The notes: a model not told the origin generated them from the sequence alone. A stretch of 64,000 nt of DNA from Pontibacter sp. FD36 (GCF_015686655.1 NZ_JADPMP010000013.1:124001-188000), one strand, 5' to 3'. Shown: positions 17,958 through 28,151, counted from the first letter of the stretch. Made by a program: numbers and translations.

Positions 17958-19309
17958 TGAAATCTAACGCAAAAATATGGCAATGGCCGTCACTCCTCCT
18001 GCTGGCCCTTCTCTTTTCTTTCACAGCCGCCCTGGCACAGGAGCAGCAACGACAAAAGGTGTTCATAATGGAGATCGGGTCTGAGATCGACCCGCGCACC
18101 AACCGCTATACCCAGTTGGCGCTAGAAGAAGCCACCCGTGTGGAGGCCGACCATGTGCTGCTGAAACTGAACACCTACGGAGGTGCCGTGAACGATGCAG
18201 ATGCCATCCGCCTGCGCTTGCTTGAGTACCCGAAACCAATTTATGTGTTCATCGACAAAAACGCGGCTTCGGCCGGGGCGCTTATCTCTATTGCCTGTGA
18301 CAGCATTTACATGGCGCCGGGCGCCAACATCGGGGCAGCCACGGTGGTGGGTGCCGATGGACAAGCCGCTCCAGGCAAGTACCAGAGCTACATGCGGTCC
18401 ATCATGCGCTCCACTGCCGAGGCAAACGGACGCAATCCCAGACTGGCCGAAGCCATGGTAGACGCTGCCGTGGACAGCACCTTGTCTGCAGATCAGGTGT
18501 TGACACTCACCACATCCGAAGCCATCCAGCATGGCTTTTGTGAAGGACAGGCCAACAACATCGACGAAGTGCTGCAAAAGCTTGATCTTCAGGATGCTGA
18601 GATCATCCGATATGAACTGAGCACCACCAACAAGGTCATTTCCTTTTTCCTGAATCCGGTTATCAGCGGCATTCTGATCCTGATCATCATCGGCGGGTTG
18701 TGGTTTGAGCTGCAGACTCCTGGTGTGGGCTTTCCGCTTATGGCTGCTATTGTAGCCGGTGTGCTCTACCTCACGCCTTTCTACCTCAACGGACTGGCTG
18801 AGCACTGGGAGATCCTGCTGTTCATTGTGGGGCTGGTGCTCATTGCGCTGGAAGTGTTTGTGGTGCCGGGCTTTGGCGTGACAGGTATAAGCGGCATTTC
18901 GCTGGTGTTCCTGTCGCTACTGCTGATCATGGTCAACAACCAGGCCTTTGACTTTACCTTCGTTTCGTCTGAGCGCCTCATGGAAAGCCTGGTATCAGTG
19001 CTGCTGGGCATGATCAGTGCGGTGATCATCGTCATACTGACCTGGAACCGCGTGCTGGGCAGTCGCGCTCTGCAGCGTGTCACCCTTGCTAATACCTTCG
19101 CCAGCAAAGAGGGCTACCGCTCCAGCAACTCAGTGGAGCACCTGATCGGCAAAACAGGTGTCGCCTATACCCGCATGGCCCCGAGTGGACGTGTGATGAT
19201 TGACGACAACGTGTACGACGCGCAGGCCCGCGACGGCTTCATCGAAAAAGGTGATTCCGTGCAGGTGATCGACCAAAGTACCTTCGCACTCCGGGTAAAG
19301 AAGGTATAG
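17957..19309 (+). CDS. NfeD/SppA-type membrane serine protease
   Basis: A 450-residue long-form NfeD protein. After a signal peptide (SLLLLALLFSFTAALAQ) comes a ClpP-like protease domain (about 30-210) with the catalytic Ser in NAASAGALIS and a Lys in GKYQSYMRSIMR. Four to five membrane helices follow (about 225-375), and then a C-terminal OB-fold (LIGKTGVAYTRMAPSGRVMI). Relatives cleave stomatin-type membrane proteins and help membrane quality control. No stomatin gene follows here, which is unusual for this long form. Confidence 0.88.
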   Translation: MKSNAKIWQWPSLLLLALLFSFTAALAQEQQRQKVFIMEIGSEIDPRTNRYTQLALEEATRVEADHVLLKLNTYGGAVNDADAIRLRLLEYPKPIYVFIDKNAASAGALISIACDSIYMAPGANIGAATVVGADGQAAPGKYQSYMRSIMRSTAEANGRNPRLAEAMVDAAVDSTLSADQVLTLTTSEAIQHGFCEGQANNIDEVLQKLDLQDAEIIRYELSTTNKVISFFLNPVISGILILIIIGGLWFELQTPGVGFPLMAAIVAGVLYLTPFYLNGLAEHWEILLFIVGLVLIALEVFVVPGFGVTGISGISLVFLSLLLIMVNNQAFDFTFVSSERLMESLVSVLLGMISAVIIVILTWNRVLGSRALQRVTLANTFASKEGYRSSNSVEHLIGKTGVAYTRMAPSGRVMIDDNVYDAQARDGFIEKGDSVQVIDQSTFALRVKKV

Positions 19310-19405
19310 GAATCCGGGGATTTAGGAGTTTAAGCATTTTTTTAACCGCCTTTGCAACGCTGGAGGGCATTCTGGGGTCATGCCAGTAGACCAAACCTTG
19401 ATCAC

Positions 19406-19744
19406 ATGAAAATCATTTTCCGCTACTTCCTACTAATGGCAGCTTTCACAGTTTCTGCCTTCTCCTGTGACAAGGACGAAGACCTTGAAGTGCTGGAGGA
19501 AGTTGCCGCCATCACCTGGTCCGGCGATTATGCTGTAGACGGCTGCGGTTTTCATGTGCAAATCGGTGAAACGCGCTTCAAGCCGGCAAATGAAGCATCT
19601 ATTGACAACTCCTTCAAATCACATGAACCTATACCTGTAGAGGTGAAATTTGTGCAACTGGGCCAGCGGGACTTTCAATGCGGCATGCTTCCCATGGCCA
19701 CTAAAAAGGAGATTATCCGTATCCTCTCAATTAAGAAAATGTAA
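19406..19744 (+). CDS. Small lipoprotein of a tandem pair
   Basis: A 112-residue lipoprotein. The start is placed at 19406 because the upstream ATG at 19352 gives 18 residues unlike a signal peptide. Lipobox SAFSC, then DKDED. The mature part has WSGDYAVDGCGFHVQI, FKPANEASID and a second Cys near the end (FQCGM), suggesting a disulphide. It is clearly homologous to the next gene. I do not recognise the family. Confidence 0.72.
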   Translation: MKIIFRYFLLMAAFTVSAFSCDKDEDLEVLEEVAAITWSGDYAVDGCGFHVQIGETRFKPANEASIDNSFKSHEPIPVEVKFVQLGQRDFQCGMLPMATKKEIIRILSIKKM

Positions 19745-19788
19745 ACCAGGCGCTACCTCCTGTATAAGCTCACATATCCTGTTCCTAT

Positions 19789-20133
19789 ATGAAACTGTTT
19801 CTACAGCTTACCCTATTTATCAGCCTTTCTTCCCTTTTACTTATTTCCTGCCAGCACACCCCAAATACCGAAACAGATACCAAGGAGGCCATGCTGATCT
19901 GGTCGGGTGAGTATATGGTGGACGGTTGTGGTTTTGAAGTGCTCATCAACGGCAATAGGTTCAAGCCCGAGAATGAAGGGGATATAGATGAGGCATTCAA
20001 AGTGGAGGGTGAGACGCCCGTCCTGATCGAGTTTGAGAAGCTGGGCCGCCAGTTGGATATTCGTTGCGGCCTCTCCACCCAAAGCAGGGCCATGGATGCC
20101 ATCCGTGTCATCTCTGTCAAAAAAAGACCCTAA
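19789..20133 (+). CDS. Small lipoprotein, paralogue of the preceding gene
   Basis: A 114-residue lipoprotein, lipobox LLISC. It shares WSGEYMVDGCGFEVLI, FKPENEGDID and RCGL with the gene 45 bases upstream, including both Cys, so the pair arose by tandem duplication. Family unrecognised; probably a small disulphide-stabilised envelope protein. Confidence 0.72.
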   Translation: MKLFLQLTLFISLSSLLLISCQHTPNTETDTKEAMLIWSGEYMVDGCGFEVLINGNRFKPENEGDIDEAFKVEGETPVLIEFEKLGRQLDIRCGLSTQSRAMDAIRVISVKKRP

Positions 20134-20237
20134 CAGGCAAATTGCTTTTTGCAGCGGACTGCTGCATTACTCCTGTCTGTTGCGTAACTTGCCGGAGCCT
20201 GCCACTGCACGGCTGGCCAAAGATAACCGTCTGCCCT

Positions 20238-20975
20238 ATGGAAATACTCGGCATTATACCTGCCCGCTACGCCTCTACCCGTTTCCCCGGAAAGCCACTT
20301 GTTGACATCAATGGCAAAAGCATGATACAGCGGGTATACGAACAGGCTTCATCATCTGGTTTAACTGATGTTATCGTAGCCACTGACGATCAGCGCATTT
20401 TGGACCATGTACATAGTTTCGGAGGCAAGGCCGTACTAACAGCAGCGCACCACCAGAGCGGCACCGACCGTTGCTTCGAAGCCTATCAGTTACATGACCA
20501 GCCGTTTGAGTATGTGATCAATATCCAGGGCGACGAACCTTTCATTAAGCCTGAGCAGATCGAATTGCTGGCCACCTGCTTCGATAATCCACAGACGCAA
20601 CTGGCCACCCTAGTCAAAAAGATCAACACCCCGGAAGAGCTCTTCAATGTCAATGCGCCTAAAGTAGTCATCAGCGGTCATGGGGAAGCCCTGTACTTCA
20701 GCAGACAGCCTATTCCCTATTGCCGCAACGTGCCCAACGACATCTGGCACAAACAGCATACCTACTACAAGCACATCGGCATCTACGGCTACCGCACCGA
20801 CATACTAGAGCAGATCACCCAGCTGCCTCCTTCCAGCCTGGAACTGGCCGAGTCACTGGAGCAACTGCGCTGGCTCGAAAATGGATTCCGCATTACCACC
20901 GCTATCACGGAGTTTGAAACCATCGGCATCGATACCCCAGAGGATCTGGAGAAGGTGGTGCGTAATGTTGAATGA
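20238..20975 (+). CDS. kdsB: 3-deoxy-manno-octulosonate cytidylyltransferase (KdsB)
   Basis: A 245-residue cytidylyltransferase that makes CMP-Kdo for lipid A/LPS assembly in the cytoplasm. The N-terminal CTP-binding motif is IIPARYASTRFPGKPL. Further motifs are VATDDQRI, QGDEPFI and the late GIDTPEDLEKV. The ATG at 20238 is chosen because the conserved fold begins there; the frame also runs 58 residues upstream into the preceding gene without homology. Confidence 0.95.
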   Translation: MEILGIIPARYASTRFPGKPLVDINGKSMIQRVYEQASSSGLTDVIVATDDQRILDHVHSFGGKAVLTAAHHQSGTDRCFEAYQLHDQPFEYVINIQGDEPFIKPEQIELLATCFDNPQTQLATLVKKINTPEELFNVNAPKVVISGHGEALYFSRQPIPYCRNVPNDIWHKQHTYYKHIGIYGYRTDILEQITQLPPSSLELAESLEQLRWLENGFRITTAITEFETIGIDTPEDLEKVVRNVE

Positions 20976-21180
20976 GTAATGATTAGTGATGAATGAATTA
21001 GTGCCACGCTTTGTAGATTATGAATTTGACACGCGGCTTTAACTATTCATGTGTTAATTTATCAATCATACGATAAACCACTGATTACAAGATTACTTAA
21101 GACACGCTACACTCACTTTAACCATTCTGTAATAGATTCTCTACGAGCAGTGATTAATCATTCTTCACTACTCATAAACC
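20970..21180. repeat. Intergenic gap with imperfect low-complexity inverted arms
   Basis: After kdsB the sequence reads as repeats of GAATGAGTAATGATTAGTGA (20970 on), and before the next gene as the rough reverse complement (TGATTAATCATTCTTCACTACTCAT, about 21151-21176). The middle holds no gene. The arrangement is like the perfect inverted repeat at 3694-3819, built from similar words. Confidence 0.5.
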
Positions 21181-21187
21181 ATTACCT

Positions 21188-21613
21188 ATGAAGCACTACA
21201 CCTTGCAGCGATTTGTGAAGCTGAGTCTATACTTCTTCGGGATGTATGCTTTGTTGACTGCGGCCTGGTTTGGAATATCCGGCAGGTTCAGGGAAGACGC
21301 TACCGGGGCGATAAATGAAATCCTTGTGAATTCGGCAATTTTCTCGCTGCTGTTCACGATTGCCCTGCTGCTGTGGTACAGGCGGACGGAAATTAGAATA
21401 CCGGTGAAAAGCATCTCTTCTAAAGCGCTTGATCAGAAACTTGAAGAGATTGGCTACGAACGTATACCTGGTAAAGAAAAGGGAGCCGTGCAGGTATACA
21501 AACCCCGGCCACCAAAAGCTCCCGCCCTGGCCGGTCGTCTATTCGTGCAGAAGTCAGCCAACTTTTACCACCTGCAGGGGCCGGTGAGTAAGTTGAAGAG
21601 TTTAGAAGTTTGA
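21188..21613 (+). CDS. Membrane protein of unknown family
   Basis: A 141-residue protein with two membrane helices (about 12-30 and 45-63, AIFSLLFTIALLLWYRR), followed by a soluble C-terminal part of about 75 residues (LDQKLEEIGYERIPGKEKGAVQVYK split by a basic Pro-rich segment). I do not recognise it. The two CAGGTATA motifs at 21463 and 21491 are in opposite orientation, 20 bases apart. No partner gene is evident. Confidence 0.65.
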   Translation: MKHYTLQRFVKLSLYFFGMYALLTAAWFGISGRFREDATGAINEILVNSAIFSLLFTIALLLWYRRTEIRIPVKSISSKALDQKLEEIGYERIPGKEKGAVQVYKPRPPKAPALAGRLFVQKSANFYHLQGPVSKLKSLEV

Positions 21614-21767
21614 GACTTGAAAGGCTCGAGCTAGGTTTCGGGATGGGTAGAATTGTTTAGTGCATGCTTCGGATAGGTTGCCACCTTTTCCTTTGGGGCA
21701 AAGTCATACTTCGCAGCACCATGATATGACAGCGTCATGTCGCTACAATCAAACTCCCGGACTCAAA

Positions 21768-22115
21768 TCATCCTCCTGCCTTCTTTGCCTTATAGCCTGT
21801 GGCTTGTAGTACCTGCAGCACTTTGTCGCGGAAATCGCCCTGGATCAGGATCTCTCCATCTTTGGCAGAACCGCCCACGCCGCATTTATTTTTAAGCAGC
21901 TTGCCCAGCTCTTTCAGATCGTCTTCCGTTCCTACAAAGCCTGTTACTAGCGTTACCTGCTTGCCTCCACGGGCTTTCTTATCCAGCATCACTTTCAGGT
22001 TCTGCTGCTGTGGCGGAAGCGTCTCGGCTTCGTGCTCCTGCTCGTATTGGTAACTGAAATCAGAACTGGTGGAGTATACCACTCCCTGTCTGCCTTTTTT
22101 ATTTTTGTCGCTCAT
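21768..22115 (-). CDS. SUI1/YciH-like translation factor
   Basis: A 115-residue protein. The SUI1 fold covers about residues 42-112: [15 protein letters not shown], then [18 protein letters not shown] and [21 protein letters not shown]. Bacterial YciH binds the ribosome and tunes start-site fidelity. The first 40 residues are an unconserved tail. It lies 18 bases after yegS-type lipid kinase on the same strand. Confidence 0.88.
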   Translation of the reverse strand: MSDKNKKGRQGVVYSTSSDFSYQYEQEHEAETLPPQQQNLKVMLDKKARGGKQVTLVTGFVGTEDDLKELGKLLKNKCGVGGSAKDGEILIQGDFRDKVLQVLQATGYKAKKAGG

Positions 22116-22133
22116 AATCTTAGTCTCCTATAT

Positions 22134-23015
22134 TTAGCGTGCTACCACGTGCAGTGACTGTGGCACCATGCGTACTTCAAACTCCTTAGCCTTTCCCAGA
22201 TACTCTCCGTCGGCATGGTGCATCATTTCGTGGTCAGTCTGCACCGTGACGCCCTCTGTCTTAAAATACTCAGCGCTGTCGGCACTGGCTGGTCTGTTGG
22301 CCAGCATCGCATAGCTCAGTTGCAGCGCTTTGAACATATCCAGTTTACGCACCAGGCATACGTCCAGCATACCATCCCGTATGTCAGCCATTGGGGCGAT
22401 ATAGGCATTATTGCCGTACTGCGCCGCATTGGCAAAGGCCATCACAAACAGCTCCGTTTCGATGGTCTTGCCATTAATAACGGCCTTTACAGGAAGATGG
22501 CGGTAGTTGCGCACCTCTTTTAGAATCAGTTCCACATAAGTCCTGAGGCCACGCTTCTTACTCCCAGCAAACACCGAACTGATATAGGCATCAAACCCTA
22601 TACCTGCGGTTGTGAAGAATGGCCGCCCGTTGATGATACCGCTATCTATCTTAGAACGATGTCCGTGGTTCAGGTAGCGGATAGCGGCATCAACAGTCAG
22701 GGGTACCTGCAGGTGACGGGCCAGTCCATTTCCAGAACCCCTGGGGATGATACCCAGGGCCGTTTCAGTATGCAGCAGGCCTTGCGCCACCTCGTTCATG
22801 GTACCGTCGCCCCCAACAGCTACCACCACCTCACAGCCCTGCTCAGCCGCCTGCCTGGCCAGTTCGGGTGCATGTCCGGCATAGTCCGTGTACACGATGT
22901 CGTGGTCAAACTTTTCGTGGTCCAGGTGAAGCTTAATGCGGGCAGCTACATCTACCTTGCTGCTGGGGCCAGACTTGGGATTGATGATGAACCGGAAATG
23001 GGGACGTTTGCTCAT
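22134..23015 (-). CDS. Diacylglycerol/lipid kinase of the YegS family
   Basis: A 293-residue lipid kinase-like protein with the DAGK catalytic domain at the N-terminus: FIINPKSGPS, VVVAVGGDGTMNEVAQGL (nucleotide-binding GGDGT) and IPRGSGNGLARHL. The C-terminal half is the YegS beta-sandwich (ADIRDGMLDVCLV). It phosphorylates a diacylglycerol, ceramide-like or phosphatidylglycerol lipid at the membrane face; which one is unknown. It likely leads a two-gene operon with the SUI1 gene. Confidence 0.88.
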   Translation of the reverse strand: MSKRPHFRFIINPKSGPSSKVDVAARIKLHLDHEKFDHDIVYTDYAGHAPELARQAAEQGCEVVVAVGGDGTMNEVAQGLLHTETALGIIPRGSGNGLARHLQVPLTVDAAIRYLNHGHRSKIDSGIINGRPFFTTAGIGFDAYISSVFAGSKKRGLRTYVELILKEVRNYRHLPVKAVINGKTIETELFVMAFANAAQYGNNAYIAPMADIRDGMLDVCLVRKLDMFKALQLSYAMLANRPASADSAEYFKTEGVTVQTDHEMMHHADGEYLGKAKEFEVRMVPQSLHVVAR

Positions 23016-23091
23016 ATACGGACGGACAGGTCAAAGACGCTGCTATCTGGGTTAATTCTACGCAAATTAACCCATTCCTTCGGAGAATAAA

Positions 23092-23115
23092 AAAGCCCAG
23101 CAAATGCCGGGCTTT
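23092..23115 (-). terminator. Intrinsic terminator for the universal stress gene
   Basis: Arms AAAGCCC (23092-23098) and GGGCTTT (23109-23115) with A-runs on the left, acting on leftward transcripts. Confidence 0.75.
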
Positions 23116-23137
23116 CTGTCTATACCTGTTCAGTTAC

Positions 23138-23983
23138 TTATTTCAGGTGGAAGGTGAGTACTGGAATGTCGGAATGGTTTACCAGGTCTTCAGCGATGCT
23201 GCCGCTAAGCAGATGCGACAGGCCGGTACGGCCGTGTGTGGCCATCATCACCAGGTCAGCTCCGGTCTCCTCTGCAAAGTGCAGGATGCCGTCTTCCTCA
23301 ATCGTATCGTTGTAGACATTGATTGTGAAGTTCTGCAGTCCGTAGCGTTCAGCGGCCTTCTGCATGCGTGCCCGCAGGTTGCTGCTCGACTCGAAGGCAC
23401 CCGGCGTGTTAATGTAAACCAGGTGCAGTTTTGCTCCGAACATCTGCTGAAAATACTTGAACTTCTCCACAGCCGTTCCGATCTCACGCTTGAAATCAGA
23501 AGGCAGCACGATGTTTCGGATCTGCAGGTTCGGAATTGGTCCTTTCACAGTGAGCACCGGGCACTCGGCAGTACGCACCACCTTCTCGGTGTTGGATCCG
23601 ATCAGGAATTCATCCATACCGCTGGCGCCTTTCGAACCCATCACCACCAGGTCCACCTTGTCGTCGCTGATCACCCGGCGTATCTTGCGGATCACGTTGT
23701 CGGCGTCTACTTCCTGCACCACTTCCACCCCTTCGTGCTCCACAGAGCGCTCCAGTTCGGCCATGCGGTATTTGGTGTTCTCAAGCAGCTTCATCATGTA
23801 TACCTGCTCCATTCCGTTTCCGCCTACCAGGTCACCGGTTGCACTGAAAGAGTAGGAATAAGGCATTTCGACCACATGCAGCAGTTTGATGGCAGCACCC
23901 GTCTGGCGGGCAATGGCAACAGCTACTTCGAAGGCGTTGCGGGCCTGGTCGGAAAAGTCGGTTGGTACAAGTATTCTTCTCAT
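23138..23983 (-). CDS. Universal stress protein, tandem UspA domains
   Basis: A 281-residue protein of two UspA folds. Domain 1 (1-145) starts RRILVPTDFSDQARNAFEVA and ends GSKGASGMDEFLIGSNTEKVV, carrying the ATP-binding GxxG-x9-GS(T) motif. Domain 2 (about 152-281) has ATHGRTGLSHLLSGSIAEDLV, also intact. So both halves may bind ATP. Such proteins respond to stress and starvation. It forms a single-gene unit. Confidence 0.92.
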   Translation of the reverse strand: MRRILVPTDFSDQARNAFEVAVAIARQTGAAIKLLHVVEMPYSYSFSATGDLVGGNGMEQVYMMKLLENTKYRMAELERSVEHEGVEVVQEVDADNVIRKIRRVISDDKVDLVVMGSKGASGMDEFLIGSNTEKVVRTAECPVLTVKGPIPNLQIRNIVLPSDFKREIGTAVEKFKYFQQMFGAKLHLVYINTPGAFESSSNLRARMQKAAERYGLQNFTINVYNDTIEEDGILHFAEETGADLVMMATHGRTGLSHLLSGSIAEDLVNHSDIPVLTFHLK

Positions 23984-24114
23984 AATTTTGTGCGGTTTTA
24001 TAATGCTTTGTTCTATTTCAGATGTAAAAATACAGGCCTGTATACGCCTGTACTATGACAAATGTCATTCCTGATGAAATATAGTGTTTTTCTTTTATAA
24101 TCGCCACTAAAACA

Positions 24115-24143
24115 CAAAAGCCCACCAGAATGGCGGGCTTTTG
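24115..24143 (-). terminator. Intrinsic terminator for gapA
   Basis: Arms CAAAAGCCC (24115-24123) and GGGCTTTTG (24135-24143), located 26 bases after the gapA stop in the direction of transcription. Confidence 0.8.
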
Positions 24144-24168
24144 CAGGAATGAGGTATAAACCAGGTGA

Positions 24169-25260
<1,092 letters not shown>

Positions 25261-25317
25261 TTACGTAAAATAAGGTTGAAAACGCAAAAAAATATTTGCC
25301 TTGTAAGTGCTTTGCCT

Positions 25318-25325
25318 TATCTTTG
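25318..25325 (+). promoter_or_regulatory. Bacteroidota -7 promoter element for tRNA-Glu
   Basis: TATCTTTG (TAnnTTTG) ends 19 bases before the 5' end of tRNA-Glu. Confidence 0.65.
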
Positions 25326-25344
25326 CACCACAATACGACAGAAT

Positions 25345-25416
25345 GGTCCGTTCGTCTAGGGGTTAGGACTCCAGATTTTCATTCTGGCAACAGGGGTTCG
25401 ATTCCCCTACGGACTA
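25345..25416 (+). tRNA. tRNA-Glu (anticodon TTC)
   Basis: A full cloverleaf: acceptor GGTCCGT/ACGGACT (G1-T72 wobble), D arm with GTCTAGGGGTTAGGAC, anticodon stem CCAGA/TCTGG with loop TTTTCAT (anticodon TTC), and T arm GGGGTTCGATTCCCC. CCA is not encoded. The discriminator base is A25416. Confidence 0.95.
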
Positions 25417-25430
25417 CTTAGTAAAGCTTA

Positions 25431-25465
25431 AAAAGCCGCTTAATTCTCAAATTAAGCGGCTTTTT
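25431..25465 (+). terminator. Intrinsic terminator after tRNA-Glu
   Basis: Perfect 15-base arms at 25431-25445 and 25450-25464 (AAAAGCCGCTTAATT / AATTAAGCGGCTTTT), loop of four, ending in T5. Confidence 0.9.
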
Positions 25466-25873
25466 CATTTCCAGCCTAGCAGAAAAGGTTTTATACTTTG
25501 CTAAGCCTTTATGCTAGCTTTAACACATCTTAAGAGATGTAAGGGGATTTCAGGAAAGATGGTGAGTAGAGAACTAAAGTAAATGGAAATTAATAAGCTC
25601 GTAAAAAGGACTTTTTTGGATACCTAGCCAGTTACAGTTCAATATGAGCTTACCGAATAGGGAAAAAGTTTAAAGTCCGTCACTGAAGATCATGCTGTCT
25701 GGGGCTTAGAACACCCTAAAACCACAGAACTTAACTTCACCTGCCTTAGCATAAAAGGCCACTATACTTGCAAAGGTATAGCGGTCTCTCTTAATTTTAC
25801 TTGCTCTCCTCGCTATTGGCCAGCACTGTCACCATTCCAGGTGGCCTTTCTCGCATGCCGGAATCAAGGCACT
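25466..25873. other. Intergenic region without a clear gene
   Basis: About 400 bases between the tRNA terminator and the DUF5996 gene. I see no credible reading frame. It has a small hairpin (ACATCT, four bases, AGATGT) near 25527 and a near-palindromic site built on the motif core, CTATACTTGCAAAGGTATAG, near 25772-25791. Confidence 0.4.
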
Positions 25874-26839
25874 CTATGCATCTTTATCCACCTGCTTGTA
25901 GGCACTGCGATCTGATTTTCTCCGATTGTCGAAATTCTCCTGCTCCAGCGCTTTTCTATCCCACCGTGCCAGGTCAGCTGCCGCCTCGTAGGTGCTGCGC
26001 AGGAAGTCCAGCAGCACAGATTCCGGATCATCGGCCTCCTGCACTGCATCGTAAGGCAGAATGAATTCCCGGAGCTCCGAATGGTAGTAGGCCTGGGCAG
26101 GCTTTATGCGGGCATCCTTATACCCTTCCGGTTCCGGATAAATGTAGCTGTAAAACGCGGCCGCCGGAAATGCCTCGCTTCCGGGCCAAAAGCCGCAGCT
26201 GCAAACCTCTTTGGAATAGGCTTCCTGCGCAATCCAATCGGGTAGGTTAGGTACGCCTCCGGGGTGCCGCGGTGCGTCACGACCAGAGAAGCGTGACAAC
26301 GCCAGATCGAAACTGCCCCAGAAAAAATGCACGGGGCTGCACTTGCCACTGAACTCTGCCCTGAACCGGGTAAAAACATCGTGCACCCGAAGAAATGCCT
26401 GGTGCAAAGCCGCAGCGTGTTCCGGGTTGTAGGTGGCATGCGTTTCATCTTTATTAAAGGGAATGGGGTCTTCCAGTTCATTCGGTACAGGGTAAATTTC
26501 TGCCTGTATACCTACTTCCCGCAGGGCGTCCAGTACCTGCTTATAGCACCCTGCCACGGATAGCTTTTTCAGGTCAATGCTGCTTATTTCACCAGCACTG
26601 GTTTTTAGCTGCAGTTGATGGTGTATAAAGTCAAAGTCTAGCTGAAAATGTTTATCCCCGTCCACGATGTCTGAGGTGGTAAGTCCGCTCGGAGTTACAT
26701 AGAGTGTGACGTGCCAGGAATGATTGATCCAAGGCGTTTTGACCAGTCTGATCTTCCCCACGATCTGTGTCCACAGGTGAATCGTTTCATAGGTCTTTTG
26801 AGCTTCTTTAAAAGACAGTTTAGGCCATGCTGTTTTCAT
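25874..26839 (-). CDS. DUF5996 family protein
   Basis: A 321-residue cytoplasmic protein of the DUF5996 family, function unknown. Recognisable parts: WPKLSFKEAQKTYETIHLWT near the N-terminus, then WINHSWHVTLYVTPSGLTT, and a His/Trp-rich core VHFFWGSFDLALSRFSGR near 180 with CSCGFWPGSE after it. The ATG at 26839 is preferred over a TTG two codons upstream. It is transcribed toward the tRNA terminator; no linked pathway genes are seen. Confidence 0.8.
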   Translation of the reverse strand: MKTAWPKLSFKEAQKTYETIHLWTQIVGKIRLVKTPWINHSWHVTLYVTPSGLTTSDIVDGDKHFQLDFDFIHHQLQLKTSAGEISSIDLKKLSVAGCYKQVLDALREVGIQAEIYPVPNELEDPIPFNKDETHATYNPEHAAALHQAFLRVHDVFTRFRAEFSGKCSPVHFFWGSFDLALSRFSGRDAPRHPGGVPNLPDWIAQEAYSKEVCSCGFWPGSEAFPAAAFYSYIYPEPEGYKDARIKPAQAYYHSELREFILPYDAVQEADDPESVLLDFLRSTYEAAADLARWDRKALEQENFDNRRKSDRSAYKQVDKDA

Positions 26840-26863
26840 AGGCAATTATTTTCGAACGGATAA

Positions 26864-27036
26864 TCAATCCAGTAGCGTGATGATATCGCTGGGCCTGTTT
26901 AAAGGCCGGTATAGCGGACATGCTTTCGCTATTTTATTAAGCTTGCCCCACTGCTTTGCTGTCAACTTCTCTTTGAAATATTCCTTGTAATCACCATACA
27001 GGATGCCAGGGCCATACACAAAATGCTGACAGTTAA
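26864..27036 (-). pseudogene. C-terminal remnant of an unidentified gene
   Basis: The minus strand reads about 57 codons of coding-like sequence ending LYRPLNRPSDIITLLD and a TGA at 26864. It includes VYGPGILYGDYKEYF and LTAKQWGKLNKIAKA. No ATG exists in the frame; a stop lies just upstream inside the DUF488 gene's 3' end. It looks like the tail of a larger gene lost by deletion. I do not recognise the family. Confidence 0.4.
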
Positions 27037-27041
27037 CATTG

Positions 27042-27566
27042 TTAGACCTTTTCCTTTACGGGATGTGTTTCCAAGTACGCTGAGGTGAATGGGTGTTCTT
27101 TAGCTATCCCCTCATTCATAATGTGCATCACAGTCCAGCCCCTTTCCTTGAGATAGTCCGAGATGATGGCGCGATGACACCGCCACCATACGGCTTCGGA
27201 ACACATATAAGCGGTTCTCTTTTGGGTAGCGACTTCTGTCAGCTTCGCTATTGCATCTTCAAATTCCTTAGTTTCAGCATAGTCAGCATAGCCGCGAAAG
27301 GATTCACTTCTCCAGACAGAGTGGAGAGAATCAGGCCTGGGCTTTCTGCGACCGCCTAGCTCCTGCTCAGGCATATACCTGATTCCGGCTTCGGGCAGGT
27401 AGGTCTCCAGGGCCGACACGTTGAAGTGGGGGTACTTTTTAGAGCCGGGATACCGGCGCACATCCACCAGCACCTCAATCTGAAATGACTGTAGCGCTGC
27501 CACAAACTCCTCCGGGCTTCTGGTAGAATGACCGAAGGTCCAGATAGTTTTGTTGGTTACTGACAT
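27042..27566 (-). CDS. DUF488 family protein
   Basis: A 174-residue protein of the DUF488 family. Conserved parts are TFGHSTRSPEEFVAAL (12-27), VDVRRYPGSKKYPHFN, GIRYMPEQELGGRRKP, and the Cys/Trp/Arg motif MCSEAVWWRCHRAIISDYL. Function in bacteria is unsettled; the Cys-Arg motif recalls phosphatase- or nuclease-like sites. It lies in a region of gene remnants but is itself intact. Confidence 0.85.
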   Translation of the reverse strand: MSVTNKTIWTFGHSTRSPEEFVAALQSFQIEVLVDVRRYPGSKKYPHFNVSALETYLPEAGIRYMPEQELGGRRKPRPDSLHSVWRSESFRGYADYAETKEFEDAIAKLTEVATQKRTAYMCSEAVWWRCHRAIISDYLKERGWTVMHIMNEGIAKEHPFTSAYLETHPVKEKV

Positions 27567-27593
27567 ATATGTTCCTCTTCCCGTTAATTTCTT

Positions 27594-27705
27594 CTATACC
27601 TTTTCCAATTGGAGGGCAGCCCGCTTCAGTACTACTCCGTCGCTTTCAACCCACAGCCGCAGCTGGCCGGTTCTCTAGCGTCCATTCGCCGCCGGCATAG
27701 CCTTA
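27594..27705 (-). pseudogene. Frameshifted C-terminal gene remnant
   Basis: On the minus strand one frame reads EWTLENRPA (about 27678-27705). After a frame change near 27665, another reads QLRLWVESDGVVLKRAALQL and stops at 27594. Both parts look coding and adjoin, as expected for a decayed gene end. The identity is unknown, and the rest of the gene is missing. Confidence 0.35.
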
Positions 27706-27860
27706 TGAGCATGTTCCAGAATCATCACCATTTGCTTTTAGCTCGGTCTCAATAAGAAGGCTGCCTTGTCTAGCATTTCATACTGCAGGCGGAAGGAAAA
27801 GTTGGCTAAAGTGAAGCTCAGGTTCGTCCCTTCTTGACAGGATTTGGCTCAATACCTGGT

Positions 27861-28151
27861 CTACTTATTCAGGTAGTCCAGGATTATCTGTACCTGGGCT
27901 TTCACTCCGTTTTGCAAGGCGCTTTCATCCACCGTGAATTTGGGGTTGTGGTTCGCTGCCCCTTCCCCAATGCCAAGTGTCATAAAGTAGACAGGAGCTG
28001 CCTTTCTGTAATAGGAGAAGTCCTCGCTGGCTGTCACCATGGGGGCGTCAAAAACCTGGTCCTTTCCCAGGGCGGCCACAACACTTTTCCTGGCAAAGGA
28101 AGTAAGACCGGCATCGTTTTGTGTAGAAGCGCCAGCCGAAACAGGAGTCAT
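27861..28151 (-). pseudogene. 3' remnant of an M20 family amidohydrolase/peptidase
   Basis: About 96 codons matching only the C-terminal end of M20 metallopeptidases (hippurate hydrolase/IAA-amino acid hydrolase type). VTASEDFSYYRKAAPVYFM holds a catalytic or metal-binding Glu, and NHNPKFTVDE holds the last metal His. NDAGLTSFARKSVV lies before them. Family members have 380-440 residues, so roughly the first 300 are missing. Upstream sequence shows broken coding frames. It cannot form an active enzyme. Confidence 0.75.

Noticed and set aside
20064..20237. Longer kdsB start overlapping the upstream lipoprotein gene
   Set aside because: The extra 58 residues are out-of-frame text of the previous gene, and the conserved fold begins exactly at 20238.
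23147..24058. 303-codon plus-strand frame opposite the universal stress gene
   Set aside because: It mirrors an intact UspA gene; composition (many His/Val) is typical of antisense translation.
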